64,000 nt of DNA, from positions 62,001-126,000 of the forward strand of contig NZ_ABCK01000004.1 in assembly GCF_000170755.1 (NCBI RefSeq), read 5' to 3'. Origin of the DNA: Lentisphaera araneosa HTCC2155. Its GTDB lineage: Bacteria > Verrucomicrobiota > Lentisphaeria > Lentisphaerales > Lentisphaeraceae. Positions within the stretch are counted from its first letter, which is position 1. Every line of letters starts with the position of its first letter. A program made the position numbers and the translations under genes. Below are positions 46,689 to 56,653 of the stretch, piece by piece. Below the pieces are notes generated by a model, which saw nothing but the letters and a program-made list of their open reading frames with translations, ran no database searches and was not told the DNA's origin.

Positions 46689-46714
46689 GGCTCACGAATG
46701 TGAGTCTTTTTTTT
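46689..46714 (+). terminator. Rho-independent terminator after the TrmB gene
   Basis: GGCTCAC-GAAT-GTGAGTC stem-loop followed by eight T. It lies 126 bp past the stop codon. Confidence 0.85.
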
Positions 46715-46812
46715 ATGAATATTTATATGAAAAGTAAGTATTCTTGAAGGTTATAAATGTCACTTTGACGAAGCTTTGTAAGTCGTCATATTGTAGAGGA
46801 TTTGAGCTCCGA

Positions 46813-47229
46813 TTATGACTTCTTAGCCATGAAATCAGTCCCGTCTTTCAGGAGATAGGGATCATCCGTTTTGGGTGCACTGCATTTAGAGCTGACCACT
46901 ATGTCGCCTTCTTGAAAAGTGCCCAAGTATTGATTAAGTGCTTTGATTAAGATACTAGATTTATCGGCATTGTATCTACCAGTGCCTTTTTGTCCGACCC
47001 AAAGTGTTTGACTACTATTGTGTAGGGGGTAGATGTTATCATTATCATTATCATTATCGTTATCGACATAAATACATTTTAAGGCATAGCCGTTTTGTCG
47101 CTGTTTATTTATGCAGTCCGCATTAAGGGTAGTTTTGCGTGCTTTTCCTAAAGCTGGCAATAAAAGTGATGCTAAAATGCCTATGATTGCTATGACTGCT
47201 AAAAGTTCTAACAAGGTGAATTTTTTCAT
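46813..47229 (-). CDS. Type II secretion pseudopilin-like protein (prepilin N-terminal methylation motif)
   Basis: 138 residues. The N-terminus MKKFTLLELLAVIAIIGILA is a type IV prepilin/pseudopilin signal with Glu5 of the mature helix, in the form common to the very numerous DUF1559-like or 'prepilin-type cleavage' proteins of Lentisphaerae and Planctomycetes. The globular part is short. It contains (DN)x5 encoded by a hexanucleotide repeat ATTATC at about 47036-47063, which may expand or shrink in frame. A further Cys pair (NADCINK, SSKCSAPK) is seen. It stands alone. Confidence 0.85.
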   Translation of the reverse strand: MKKFTLLELLAVIAIIGILASLLLPALGKARKTTLNADCINKQRQNGYALKCIYVDNDNDNDNDNIYPLHNSSQTLWVGQKGTGRYNADKSSILIKALNQYLGTFQEGDIVVSSKCSAPKTDDPYLLKDGTDFMAKKS

Positions 47230-47591
47230 GTTTTCATATCTCCTTTGAGCTTTTTAATGATTGTTGATCCTTAGTAAAATAGGCTTAAGCTAATGATCTG
47301 ACAATTCTTAAAAATGGGGGGTATTTCACCATTTTATCTTCTTTTAGGGTATGGAGGATCCTATCTTTGTTTTTTTGATACATCATTGCGTGTTCTGAGG
47401 GTGGGGTTGTTTTTTGTTAGATTTAAATGAACTTAGAAAGTTTTAGTGTTGGTTTTTATATCTGACTTGAATAGCTGTAATAACTTTCCTCAGTATAAAG
47501 TATTGAAATATACCCACATTCTTAGGCGTTGTTAGCTTTAGTTCTTAATAGTATGCTTGCTTACAATTATAAATAATTAGACTCAGATTTT
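47230..47591. other. Non-coding spacer
   Basis: 362 bp, AT-rich, with no gene, repeat or clear terminator visible. Confidence 0.5.
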
Positions 47592-48227
47592 ATGATAGAC
47601 TATAAAGGATGTGGCGATCAGGCAGTGGCGTATGAATTTGGAATTTCACCAAATGAAGAGCTACTTCGAATACAGAGTGAATACCGTAAAAAGAAACTTA
47701 AGGAGTCTCTATTAGGTCCTATAATTTCGACGACTGTACATATCATTTTTATTATAATTGCGAGCCTTTTTAAAGGCAAAGCTCGAGTAGCGGCAGCAAG
47801 TGCCGCAGCTCAAAAGCTTGGCGACCTTACGGCTCAGTATGATTTGAAACTCTTAGAATGGACGAGTGATAAAAAAGGTGATGCACGTTTTGTTATGTAC
47901 TGGATGTATTATGCTACTCAGGTCATGTTTCAGCGCGGTGGTAGAGAGTGGAAAGTTTGGAATAAAAAGTTTCAATCCCTACTCATGAAAAATCAGCATC
48001 CGGATGGCTACTGGTTAACTCTAGCGATTCAAGGGGTTGAAACTCACGGCTGTGACATGTCTGATGTAGATAATAAAATATACTCGACCACACTCTCCGC
48101 TCTGTAGCTCACCGTTTATTATCGTTATTTACCTTCCTCAGTTGTGAAAAAGTCTACGATTGCGAGTCAAGTCAGTCATGAAGCTCCAGGGAAAGATCAG
48201 GGCGAGGAAGTCATCGATATCTTTTGA
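47592..48227 (+). pseudogene. Prenyltransferase/squalene-cyclase-like repeat protein, internally deleted remnant
   Basis: The frame 47592-48107 encodes an N-terminal soluble segment, one hydrophobic helix (about 50-66), then suddenly DARFVMYWMYYATQVMFQRGG and KKFQSLLMKNQHPDGYW, which match the terminal alpha/alpha-toroid repeats of planctomycete squalene-cyclase-like proteins. An in-frame TAG at 48105-48107 interrupts the usual ending; reading through gives LTVYYRYLPSS, the family's typical end, with the next stop at 48225-48227. The family is much longer, so most of the middle is missing. Deletion plus nonsense codon make it a pseudogene. Confidence 0.7.
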
Positions 48228-48459
48228 TGACGAACACACTGCAGTACACACCTTGTTCATGGCGCGATAAATAAGACCTATGTGATGAAAAATTTAATTT
48301 CATGCATGGGCCTACTGGGCTTCCATGAACATAAAAAGAAAAATTTGCATCGCAGCCTTCAGTAAGATTAATTACTGTCGAAAATATCTAACACTTTACA
48401 CCCTTGTCGATTATACGTGAAGCACTAATTTTACTCACATCACTAATTATGGATTATTA

Positions 48460-49698
48460 ATGAATTACAAAAAACTACAAATTCGCATCTTTACATTAAG
48501 TTGGCTATCCTATGCTTTTTACTATGTGAGTCGCAAAAACTTTTCAGTTGTTAAGTCAACTCTTCACGAGGACCTCGGCTTCTCAATGGTACAATTAGGG
48601 ACAATAGAAACCCTCTATGCGGGAAGCTATATGTTAGGACAATTTATTTCCGGAGCTTTAGGAGATAAGTTGGGGCCGCGAAAATTATTAACCTTTGGAA
48701 TGTTCGGCTCTGCCATTACTTCAATTATCATGGGGCTAAGCGTCGCCTATAGCATTTTTGCCTTTTCTTTGGTTTTTAATGGGCTTTTTCAATCGACGGG
48801 TTGGGCTAATAATTTAAAGGCAATGACTCCTTGGTTTAATCAAGAAAGTAGGGGGAAGGTTACCGGTTTTTGGTGTACTTGTTATACAGCAGGTCCCATT
48901 ATTGCCACTGCAACAGCAACTTATTTGCTGGTCAATTACAGTTGGCAAACAGCCTTTATTATTCCTGGGATTTTGGTTATGGCAGTAGGGGCATTAGTAT
49001 TTTTCTTTCTGATCGATTCTCCAGAAAAAGCGGGGTTTGAATCAAGTGAAGTGACCCCTTCGAGGGAAATTAATGAGAAGTCAAAAACGCCATTTATGCA
49101 GATGATTACTCATCCAACAGTGATTGTTTACGGCATTGCCTATGCCTTTATTAAGTTCGTGCGCTACAGCTTCACTTTTTGGCTTCCTTGGTATTTATAC
49201 GAGCGTTTAGGCTTTTCTAAAGGTGATTCGGGTTATGTGTCGGTGGCGTTCGAAATGGGCGGATTTTTTGGGGTTATTGGAATAGGGGTCCTATCAGATA
49301 AATACTTCAGTAAAAACCGTGCCAAGATTGTTGTGATATGCATTATGGCCATGGCAGGGGCGCTTTACTTGTATCAGCTTTTTGGTGGGGCAGACATGCT
49401 ACTCAACGTACTTTTACTCGCCCTTATTGGCTTTATGCTTTTTGGTGGAGATTCGGTTCTTTCGGCGTCGGCGACACAGGATATTGGCGGTAAAGAAGCG
49501 ACGGCATCGGCAGTTGGTATAGTGAATGGTATAGGTTCATTAGGAGGTGTCTGTGGTGGTGTAATCCCAGCTTTGATTACGCAAAGATTTGGTTGGTCAG
49601 CACTATTTTATTTTTTAATTTTCTCAACAATTTTCGCTGGGGTTTTACTCTCGGTTTGTACTCAAAAAAAAGGAACTCGAATTGATAGACAAAACTAA
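48460..49698 (+). CDS. MFS transporter of the organophosphate:phosphate antiporter (GlpT/UhpT) family
   Basis: 412 residues with 12 predicted membrane helices. The family motif FYYVSRKNFSV near the N-terminus holds the substrate-phosphate Arg, and GLFQSTGWANNLK and GDKLGPRK are typical of GlpT-like OPA transporters. Known members exchange glycerol-3-phosphate, hexose phosphates or glycerophosphodiesters for phosphate. It is the first gene of an operon with a HAD phosphatase, an aldehyde dehydrogenase and EutBC, so phosphoethanolamine or glycerophosphoethanolamine is a reasonable substrate (inference). Confidence 0.88.
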   Translation: MNYKKLQIRIFTLSWLSYAFYYVSRKNFSVVKSTLHEDLGFSMVQLGTIETLYAGSYMLGQFISGALGDKLGPRKLLTFGMFGSAITSIIMGLSVAYSIFAFSLVFNGLFQSTGWANNLKAMTPWFNQESRGKVTGFWCTCYTAGPIIATATATYLLVNYSWQTAFIIPGILVMAVGALVFFFLIDSPEKAGFESSEVTPSREINEKSKTPFMQMITHPTVIVYGIAYAFIKFVRYSFTFWLPWYLYERLGFSKGDSGYVSVAFEMGGFFGVIGIGVLSDKYFSKNRAKIVVICIMAMAGALYLYQLFGGADMLLNVLLLALIGFMLFGGDSVLSASATQDIGGKEATASAVGIVNGIGSLGGVCGGVIPALITQRFGWSALFYFLIFSTIFAGVLLSVCTQKKGTRIDRQN

Positions 49699-50332
49699 AC
49701 TTTTTATTTTCGACATGGATGGAACCTTAGTTGATACTGAGAGATTATATATGAAATCACTCATGAAGGCCTGTGGAGCTCGAGGTTTTAAACTTGATCT
49801 AAGTTCATCAAGTAAAATGGTTTATGGTAAGGCATGGACCAGTGTATTTGAGGATGTAGATGGATTAAAACCCAATTTATTTGAATCGAGTAAAGAATTG
49901 GAAAAAGATTGCGCAATTTACTTTGATGAATATATAAAAAATTATACCCCCGCTATAGCAAGTTCAGTGTCTTTACTCAAAGAGCTTGCTCAAGATAATC
50001 CAGTTTGCATTGTTTCGGGTTCATCTCGCCAGCACATAGCTCATTTTATTGATAAGCTTGAGATAAAAAACGAGGTAGACTTTTATCTGGGGAATGAAGA
50101 TTATAAAATAGGTAAGCCCCACCCAGAATGTTACTTGAAAGCAGCACTTAAAATGAAAGTAGATACCAAAGACTGTGTGGTTTTTGAAGATTCCACTGCA
50201 GGAGTGAGCGCAGCTAAGAGTTCGGAAATGTTTTGTGTGGCCTTCAAAAATGAGGATAATCCCCAAGATCTTTCTCATGCCGATTTGGTTTTAACTTGCC
50301 TCAGCCAGTTTTCATCAATGAGTACGATTTAA
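49682..50332 (+). CDS. HAD-family phosphatase (beta-phosphoglucomutase-like)
   Basis: 216 residues starting with TTG at 49682, preceded by AGGA; it overlaps the transporter gene by 17 bp. HAD motifs: [11 protein letters not shown] (nucleophile Asp), [15 protein letters not shown] (Lys) and [13 protein letters not shown] (Asp). The small helical cap follows the beta-PGM/phosphatase pattern. In this operon it would take the phosphate off the imported organophosphate, for example phosphoethanolamine to ethanolamine (inference). A sugar-phosphate substrate remains possible. Confidence 0.87.
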   Translation: MIDKTKLFIFDMDGTLVDTERLYMKSLMKACGARGFKLDLSSSSKMVYGKAWTSVFEDVDGLKPNLFESSKELEKDCAIYFDEYIKNYTPAIASSVSLLKELAQDNPVCIVSGSSRQHIAHFIDKLEIKNEVDFYLGNEDYKIGKPHPECYLKAALKMKVDTKDCVVFEDSTAGVSAAKSSEMFCVAFKNEDNPQDLSHADLVLTCLSQFSSMSTI

Positions 50333-50364
50333 AGAAGTATATTAATACAAATAAAGGTAGAAAA

Positions 50365-51881
50365 ATGATTTATTCAGCACCGACACAGGATAGTTCCATT
50401 GTAAGCCTCAAAAGTCAATATGAAAACTTTATCGGAGGTGAGCACTTACCTCCAGTAGAAGGAAAATACTTTGATAATGTCTCTCCCGTCAATGGAGAAG
50501 TTTTTTGCCAGGTGGCACGCTCATCTGACAAAGACGTTGAGAAAGCTCTTGACGCAGCGCATAATGCCTTCCCATCCTGGGAGCAAAGTTCCGTGACCGA
50601 AAGAGCCAATATATTGCTAAAGATCGCTGATCGTATAGAAGATAATCTAGAGAAGTTGGCTCTCGTAGAAACTTGGGATAATGGCAAACCCATCAGAGAA
50701 ACTCTAGCAGCAGATGTCCCTTTGGCTGCCGATCATTTTCGCTATTTTGCTGGCTGTATTCGAGCGCAAGAAGGCGGCATCTCGGAAATCGATCACGATA
50801 CGGTAGCTTATCATTTTCATGAACCCATCGGTGTAGTGGCCCAAATTATCCCTTGGAATTTCCCCTTGTTGATGGCTGCGTGGAAATTGGCGCCGGCTTT
50901 AGCCGCAGGTAATTGTGTGGTTCTAAAACCTGCAGAGCAAACGCCTTTATCGATTTCAGTCCTCATTGAATTAATAGAAGATTTAATTCCCCCAGGAGTC
51001 CTTAATTTGGTGCATGGCTTTGGTACTGAAGCAGGAAAAAGTCTAGCAAGTAATTCACGCATTGCCAAAGTCGCCTTTACGGGTTCGACCCCCGTAGGCA
51101 AGCAAATTATGTCTTATGCCAGTGAAAATATTATCCCCATAACTCTCGAATTGGGAGGTAAATCCCCAAATATATTCTTTGAGGACATTATGGATCATGG
51201 CGATGATTTTATTGACAAAGCTATAGAAGGTATGCTCTTAGGATTCTTTAATCAGGGCGAAGTCTGTACTTGTCCGTCCCGTATTCTAATACAGGAAAGT
51301 ATTTATGATGAATTTATTCAACGCGTCATACTTAGAGCTAGAAAAATTGTTCAAGGAAACCCCTTAGATACAGAGACCATGTTGGGTGCTCAGGCATCAC
51401 AGCAACAGTTGGATAAAATTCTCTTTTACGCCAATGTCGCGGAAGAAGAGGGGGCTCAGTGCCTCATCGGAGGTGAGCGCAATATGGATGATGAATTAGC
51501 CAAGGGCTTCTATATAAAACCAACTCTTTATAAAGGCGATAATTCCATGCGCATTTTTAAGGACGAGATCTTTGGCCCAGTTCTTTCAGTAACAACATTT
51601 AAAAGTGAAGAAGAAGCTTTGGGAATTGCCAATGATACGGAATATGGTTTAGGCGCAGGTATTTGGACAATGGATATGAATCGTGCCTATCGTTTCGGAC
51701 GTCAATTCAAGCGGGACGAGTATGGACCAATTGTTATCATTTGTACCCAGCACATGCGGCTTTCGGTGGTTATAAAAAGTCAGGTATTGGTAGAGAAACT
51801 CATAGAATGATGCTCGATCATTATCAACAAACTAAAAATATATTGACTTCTTATTCAACTAAAGCACTGGGCTTCTTTTGA
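50365..51881 (+). CDS. NAD(P)-dependent aldehyde dehydrogenase, frameshifted near the C-terminus
   Basis: The start ATG at 50365 follows AAAGGTAG. ALDH motifs: [38 protein letters not shown] and catalytic Cys in [11 protein letters not shown]. After FGR near 51702 the frame breaks. The next frame carries the proper end [22 protein letters not shown]...STKALGFF to 51881, so one base is missing relative to the family. The EutBC genes next door are intact, so either the mutation is recent or the base was lost in sequencing. The enzyme should oxidise the acetaldehyde released by EutBC to acetate. The short-frame product would end at 51810 with a wrong tail. Confidence 0.85.
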
Positions 51882-53269
51882 GTCAATATAAGTTCACTTT
51901 AGCGAATCACATTTACTGTTTTTCTGATTTAAAAGAACTCTTGGCAAAGGCAAGTGCTGTTAAATCGGGGGATTACTTAGCAGGCGTGGGAGCGAGTTCA
52001 GAAGAGGAACGAATGGCGGCGCGCTTTGCTTTGGCAGACTTACCTTTAAAAACTTTCTTAAAGGAAGAACTCATTCCTTTTGAAGAAGATGAAGTGAGTC
52101 GCTTAATAGCGGAGCAACATGACGAAATTGCTTTTGAAACTATAAGTCACCTGACTGTTGGAGGCTTTCGCGATTGGCTCTTGTCGTATGAAGTGGGGGC
52201 GGAAGACTTAAAGAAAGTTTCTAGAGGACTGACTCCAGAAATGGCCGCCGCAGTTTCAAAACTAATGAGAAACCAGGACTTGGTTTTAGTTGCTTCAAAA
52301 ATTGAAGTCATTAGTCGCTTCAGGACTAGTATTGGCTTAAAGGGTCATTTGGCCACACGCCTTCAGCCAAATGATCCGACAGATGACCCACGTTCAATTG
52401 CAGCAGGTGTTTTAGATGGTTTACTCAACGGTAGTGGGGATGCTGTCATTGGCATTAACCCAGCGACTGATAATGTTCAGTCCGCGACAATGCTACTCAA
52501 TCTATTAGATGAATTACGCCAAGCCTACCAGATCCCCATGCAATCCTGTGTATTGACTCACATCACGAATGCGATGATGATAATGGAGAAAAATGGACCT
52601 GTAGATTTGGTGTTCCAATCAATTGCGGGGACTGAAGTAGCTAATTCGAGTTTTGGTATCAATATTAATTTATTGCGCGAGGCCTACGAAGCCGCTCTAA
52701 GTTTGAAACGTGGAAGCATTGGTGAAAATGTGATGTATTTCGAAACTGGGCAGGGCAGTGCTCTGTCAGCCAATGCTCATCATGGTGTAGATCAACAGAC
52801 AGTAGAAGCCCGAGCCTATGCACTTGCGCGTGAATTCAAACCTTTACTAGTTAATACCGTAGTGGGTTTTATCGGTCCCGAATACCTCTATGATGGTAAA
52901 CAAATTATACGTGCCGGACTTGAGGATAATTTTTGTGGGAAGCTCTTAGGGCTACCAATGGGCTGTGACATTTGTTACACGAATCATGCCGAGGCAGATC
53001 AAAATGATATGGATAATCTCTTGAGCCTCTTGGGACTTGCGGGAACTAATTTCATTATCGGTGTTCCAGGTGCTGATGATATAATGCTCAATTATCAGAG
53101 TACTTCATTTCACGATGCAAATTACCTGAGGCAGGTTTTGGGGCTTAAACGTGCGCCAGAGTTTGAGCAATGGTTAATTAAAATGAATTTATGTGATGAG
53201 CAGGGCTATTTGTTACCTTTAAAAAACAGCGCTTTTTTATATAAAGGTTTGGAGGATATACGTTCATGA
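51878..53269 (+). CDS. eutB: Ethanolamine ammonia-lyase large subunit
   Basis: 463 residues starting with TTG at 51878, overlapping the ALDH stop by 4 bp (TTGA). It matches EutB throughout: [20 protein letters not shown], the central [37 protein letters not shown] and the active-site region with [21 protein letters not shown]. With EutC it uses adenosylcobalamin to turn ethanolamine into acetaldehyde and ammonia in the cytoplasm. No microcompartment shell genes (eutM, eutN, eutL, eutK) are near, so this is the free-enzyme form seen outside enterics. Confidence 0.95.
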   Translation: MSQYKFTLANHIYCFSDLKELLAKASAVKSGDYLAGVGASSEEERMAARFALADLPLKTFLKEELIPFEEDEVSRLIAEQHDEIAFETISHLTVGGFRDWLLSYEVGAEDLKKVSRGLTPEMAAAVSKLMRNQDLVLVASKIEVISRFRTSIGLKGHLATRLQPNDPTDDPRSIAAGVLDGLLNGSGDAVIGINPATDNVQSATMLLNLLDELRQAYQIPMQSCVLTHITNAMMIMEKNGPVDLVFQSIAGTEVANSSFGININLLREAYEAALSLKRGSIGENVMYFETGQGSALSANAHHGVDQQTVEARAYALAREFKPLLVNTVVGFIGPEYLYDGKQIIRAGLEDNFCGKLLGLPMGCDICYTNHAEADQNDMDNLLSLLGLAGTNFIIGVPGADDIMLNYQSTSFHDANYLRQVLGLKRAPEFEQWLIKMNLCDEQGYLLPLKNSAFLYKGLEDIRS

Positions 53270-54051
53270 AAAACGAAGTCGAAAGCAATAAAGCTTTGCA
53301 AGCCTTAAAGGCTTTGAGTGCAGCACGCTTGGGTTTGCAACGAGCAGGCTCAAGTATTTCTACTCGTGATATCCTTAAATTTGATTTAGATCATGCCCGG
53401 GCAAGAGATGCGGTTCACTTAGCCTTTGATATAGCTAAAATGAAAACTCAATTAAAAGATTTGGGTTTGGAACTTCTTGAGCTTCAAAGTGCGGCAAGCG
53501 ACCGCAGTACCTACTTACAGCGCCCAGATTTAGGGAGGAAATTAGCTGAGCGATCAGTGGAGGATTTAAAGAATTTTCAGAGTACAAAATCTCAGACTTA
53601 TGATCTGGGAATCTTTATTGCGGATGGCTTATCATCGCGTGCCATTCATACGAATGCGCTTCCCTTTCTTAGGGATTTTCTGCCTTTGGCAGAAAATAAT
53701 AATTGGACTTGTGCGCCACTAACTATAGTCAATCAAGGACGTGTGGCTATTGCGGATGAGATTGGTGAAATTCTAAAAACACGCCTAAGTATCATCTTAA
53801 TCGGAGAAAGACCAGGCTTGAGTGCCGCCGATAGTATGGGGATCTATATAACTTATGAACCACGTGTGGGACGCAATGATTCCGAACGAAATTGCTTGTC
53901 AAATATTCGTCAGGGTGGTTTAAGCTCCTTGTTAGCCGCAGAAAAATTAGAGAAGCTGATTCAAAATATCTTTTGCATGGGAGTCTCGGGTGTCGATGTC
54001 AAAGAAGGCGCAGACACACTGATAGATCATAAAACTAAACTAAATGATTGA
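53266..54051 (+). CDS. eutC: Ethanolamine ammonia-lyase small subunit
   Basis: 261 residues overlapping eutB by 4 bp (ATGA). EutC signatures: LGLQRAGSSISTRDILKFDLDHARARDAVH, here cut to RAGSSISTRDILKFDLDHAR as the key stretch, YLQRPDLGRKL, FIADGLSSRAI, IGERPGLSAADSMGIYITYEP and NCLSNIRQGGL. It binds the nucleotide loop side of adenosylcobalamin. No reactivating factor EutA is in the window. It is the last gene of the operon. Confidence 0.95.
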   Translation: MKNEVESNKALQALKALSAARLGLQRAGSSISTRDILKFDLDHARARDAVHLAFDIAKMKTQLKDLGLELLELQSAASDRSTYLQRPDLGRKLAERSVEDLKNFQSTKSQTYDLGIFIADGLSSRAIHTNALPFLRDFLPLAENNNWTCAPLTIVNQGRVAIADEIGEILKTRLSIILIGERPGLSAADSMGIYITYEPRVGRNDSERNCLSNIRQGGLSSLLAAEKLEKLIQNIFCMGVSGVDVKEGADTLIDHKTKLND

Positions 54052-54143
54052 GAGCCATAGGTTAAAAAGTACCTTTGAGAACTGTATAACTATTAAAGAC
54101 AACTACTTCTGTGTGATCAAATTAAGCTAAATACACAAGTTCT

Positions 54144-55092
54144 TTGGCTGGGGATAAGTGCCATGTCTTAAATTTACAGAACGGCCAAGCAGATAGAGGC
54201 TTGTCAGTTGACGAAGAATGGGGCTACCTTGGTTTAAGTGGTGACTACCTTGTCGGCACAGAAGTGCCCAAAGGTTCCACGCGACGTGAGGAAAGTCAGG
54301 AAGCTACTTTTACCATTACACACAAAGATTACGTACCTGTACAATCAGAATTTGAATTCAACTGCTATTCATCATCAAAAGGCGATAAAAAGTGGATTTA
54401 TCAGAGTGCGGGAGGAATTATGCACCCCACCATTACACTTCTGGATGGTGCTGTATACTTTATTGAAGGTACGCAATTGCCATCGCGAGCTGAGTTGTAT
54501 CAAGTAAAGGAGTACGTCAAATCATCTTTCCTTGTGGGTATTGATTTATCTACAGGTAAAGAAACGTTTCGTCAGCCAGTGCAATCAAAATCTAGGCATA
54601 ATATCTTTATGGCGGGCTCCAAGGGACGTCTCGTCTTAGTGGGAACGTTCAATATTAATGAACGTTCTCCTGGTATTCATCGAGCTAGTAATGGTATTTT
54701 AGTTTATGAACTAAAGTGCTTTGATATTAATTCAAAAAATGGCTTTGGCAAAAAGAACACTTGCCCAAACTCAAGGGCGGTAAAGGCCATGGTGAGGGAG
54801 ATCGTCGCCCAGTAATCATTGACGAAACACTCTATTGTGACCCCTTTGCTTATGAAATTTCTACAGGTGAGCTAGATGAATCTTTCGCTTGGAAAACTGT
54901 GAAGCGCAAGGGCTGTGGGCAGAACTCAAAGATATTGATGCCGAATATCCACATATAGCGAAAGTCATTGAAAAAATTTTGGGAAGGAAACGAAGAAGCA
55001 GCTGCAGTTATTTCTAAGAAATTAGCTGCTGAGGGGCTCAATAATGGCAAAGAGAAAAGGCAGAAACAAAAGAAGGATAAAAACAAGTCTTA
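54144..55092 (+). pseudogene. PQQ-like propeller fragment joined to a Lys-rich (sulfatase-like) tail, multiply frameshifted
   Basis: From 54144 (TTG, no proper start) the frame gives propeller blades (KKWIYQSAGGIMHPTITLL, VGIDLSTGKETFR). Near 54745 the frame shifts; the other frame continues HLPKLKGGKGHGEGDRRPVI and LYCDPFAYEISTGELD, which parallels the VDNTIYQEPMAYNIISGKQ of the propeller gene at 41698-44436. After RKGCG the similarity stops and LWAELKDIDAEYPHIAKVIEKIL follows, the kind of ending seen on sulfatases, with a further shift and a Lys-rich tail to 55092. It is a mosaic of remnants, not a gene. Confidence 0.7.
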
Positions 55093-55120
55093 AAACTTTG
55101 TTATAAAGTTAAAAAAAAAC

Positions 55121-56575
55121 GCCTCTTCGTAATTATCTGTAAATTATTATAGTTGCCGCTCGGTCTTTAGGTTAGGTAGATCAATTATTTTGAGTATGAG
55201 GTACTCTTCATCTCTATATCCATATGCTTGTCTAGTTAACCATCCGATTTTATTATTAAAACCTTCCATGACTGCAGAAGTAATTTTAGTTTTCCAAAAT
55301 GCTAAAATACCTGAGTAGTGTTTTCGGATTGTTTTTGCCATAGAAATGAGTTCTGGTACTTTGCTACAATGCGCTTTTTCGCACCAGTAAGTCAAAGCGT
55401 TTTCAACAAACGCAAGATCCTTGATTTTATTTATTCTTCTGAGCGCTTCTTTTAAGGCGTAAGTTGCTCCCAATTCTGTAAATATTGAGCAGCATTCATT
55501 TATTTCACTTTGTGCAGTTGGTTCAAGGTCTTCATTATTCCGATTAAACTTCTATCTTAAACCTTTAATTTCTCCCTTATCTTCATGGTCAAGCTCCCTG
55601 GTGATACGCCTACGAACTTTATTCAGACGGTCATTCATAAGCTTGATGACATGAAAGTGATCATCAACAATTGTTGCATCAGGTAAATTCTCCTTGATCC
55701 ATGAAGTGAATGAGGGGGCGAGGTCCACAGCTACAAATTCAATAACACTCTTACTTGATTTGAGCTTTTGAAGTAATGGTTTTAATGACTTCGAACTTTT
55801 TCCTTTGCCGACAAATAAAGTAGCTCCAGTGCTTAAATCTCGTACAATCGTCAAATAACCTTTGTCGCCTAGTTTTTCCCCCATATAAATCTCATCAATA
55901 CCTATGGCTGTGGTATTTGCTAAGGAGATCTTTTTATATTTCTTACGTAAGTGTGATTTCTCTACAGCTTTTACTGTGTGCCAGTTGATGTTAAAATAGT
56001 TTGCCAGACTTTGAATGCACATATGAGATCGTAATTCAATGATTTGTCGTTCTAGAACTTTTGTGATTCGGCTTTTTGGGTTTGAGATAAACGGTAGCCT
56101 TTCCATTAGATATGAACCACAATCACGACAATAAATGCGGTGCATTTGTACACTAAACGACGTCTTTTTCGTTCCGCATGGCAGAGACTTTATTAAACGC
56201 TGATTAACTGGAGTCGGCCGTACATTTAAACTGCCACAACTAGAGCACGTAAAGGTCTTTTTTTTCGAGATATGTGAATAATCAGTTTTTTACCTTTGTA
56301 TTCAAAGCGCTTGTGTTCGTAACCGATAATTCCGTGTGTATGTTGATGCAGACTGCTGGACATAAAATCTCCTTTTTGTAGTGATTAAAGAGGTTTAGTC
56401 TAGCAGTCTTTTTAATTTGTAACCTTTGGTTTCTGCCTGCTGGCGAAGCATTACGCTAGTAAAACAAATGAAGATCAAATAAATCTTCGTATAAAGAGTG
56501 AAGCTTGCTAACGGCTTTATGCCGAAGAACTATTTGAACGAATGCGTTAGTTTTTACAGATTTATACGAAGAACC
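55121..56575 (-). mobile_element. ISL3-family insertion sequence, 1455 bp, transposase inactivated
   Basis: The terminal inverted repeats are imperfect: GCCTCTTCGTAATTATCTGTA at 55121 (21 bp; core TCTTCGTA, ATCTGTA) and, as reverse complement of the right end, GGTTCTTCGTATAAATCTGT. Both are flanked by the 8-bp direct repeat AAAAAAAC (55113-55120 and 56576-56583), the target duplication size known for ISL3. The single transposase frame is on the minus strand with a stop codon and a frameshift. About 160 bp of non-coding DNA lie between the transposase start and the right end. Confidence 0.85.
55147..56363 (-). pseudogene. ISL3-family transposase, broken by a frameshift and an amber codon
   Basis: The ATG at 56361-56363 has a good AGGAG upstream. 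After about 29 residues (MSSSLHQHTHGIIGYEHK...) an A8 run at 56258-56265 shifts the frame; the restored frame reads TFTCSSCGSLNVRPTP and YCRDCGSYLMERLPF, the paired Cys zinc-binding N-terminus of ISL3 transposases. The DDE region includes AIGIDEIYMGEK, FVAVDLAPSF and DATIVDDHFHVIKLMNDRL. An in-frame TAG at 55552-55554 (after KGLR, where the family usually has Trp or similar) interrupts it. The rest to 55147 includes GFNNKIGWLTRQAYGYRDEEY. Two independent lesions make it inactive. Confidence 0.85.
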
Positions 56576-56653
56576 AAAAAAACTTTCAATAGCTCAAAGA
56601 TCTAATGTCTTTCTTTGTACTTGTATATGAAGAAAAATTTATGCGAGTAAAAG

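Noticed and set aside
48460-54051. Ethanolamine bacterial microcompartment
   Set aside because: No shell protein genes, no eutE/eutD-type genes and no EutA are present around eutBC.
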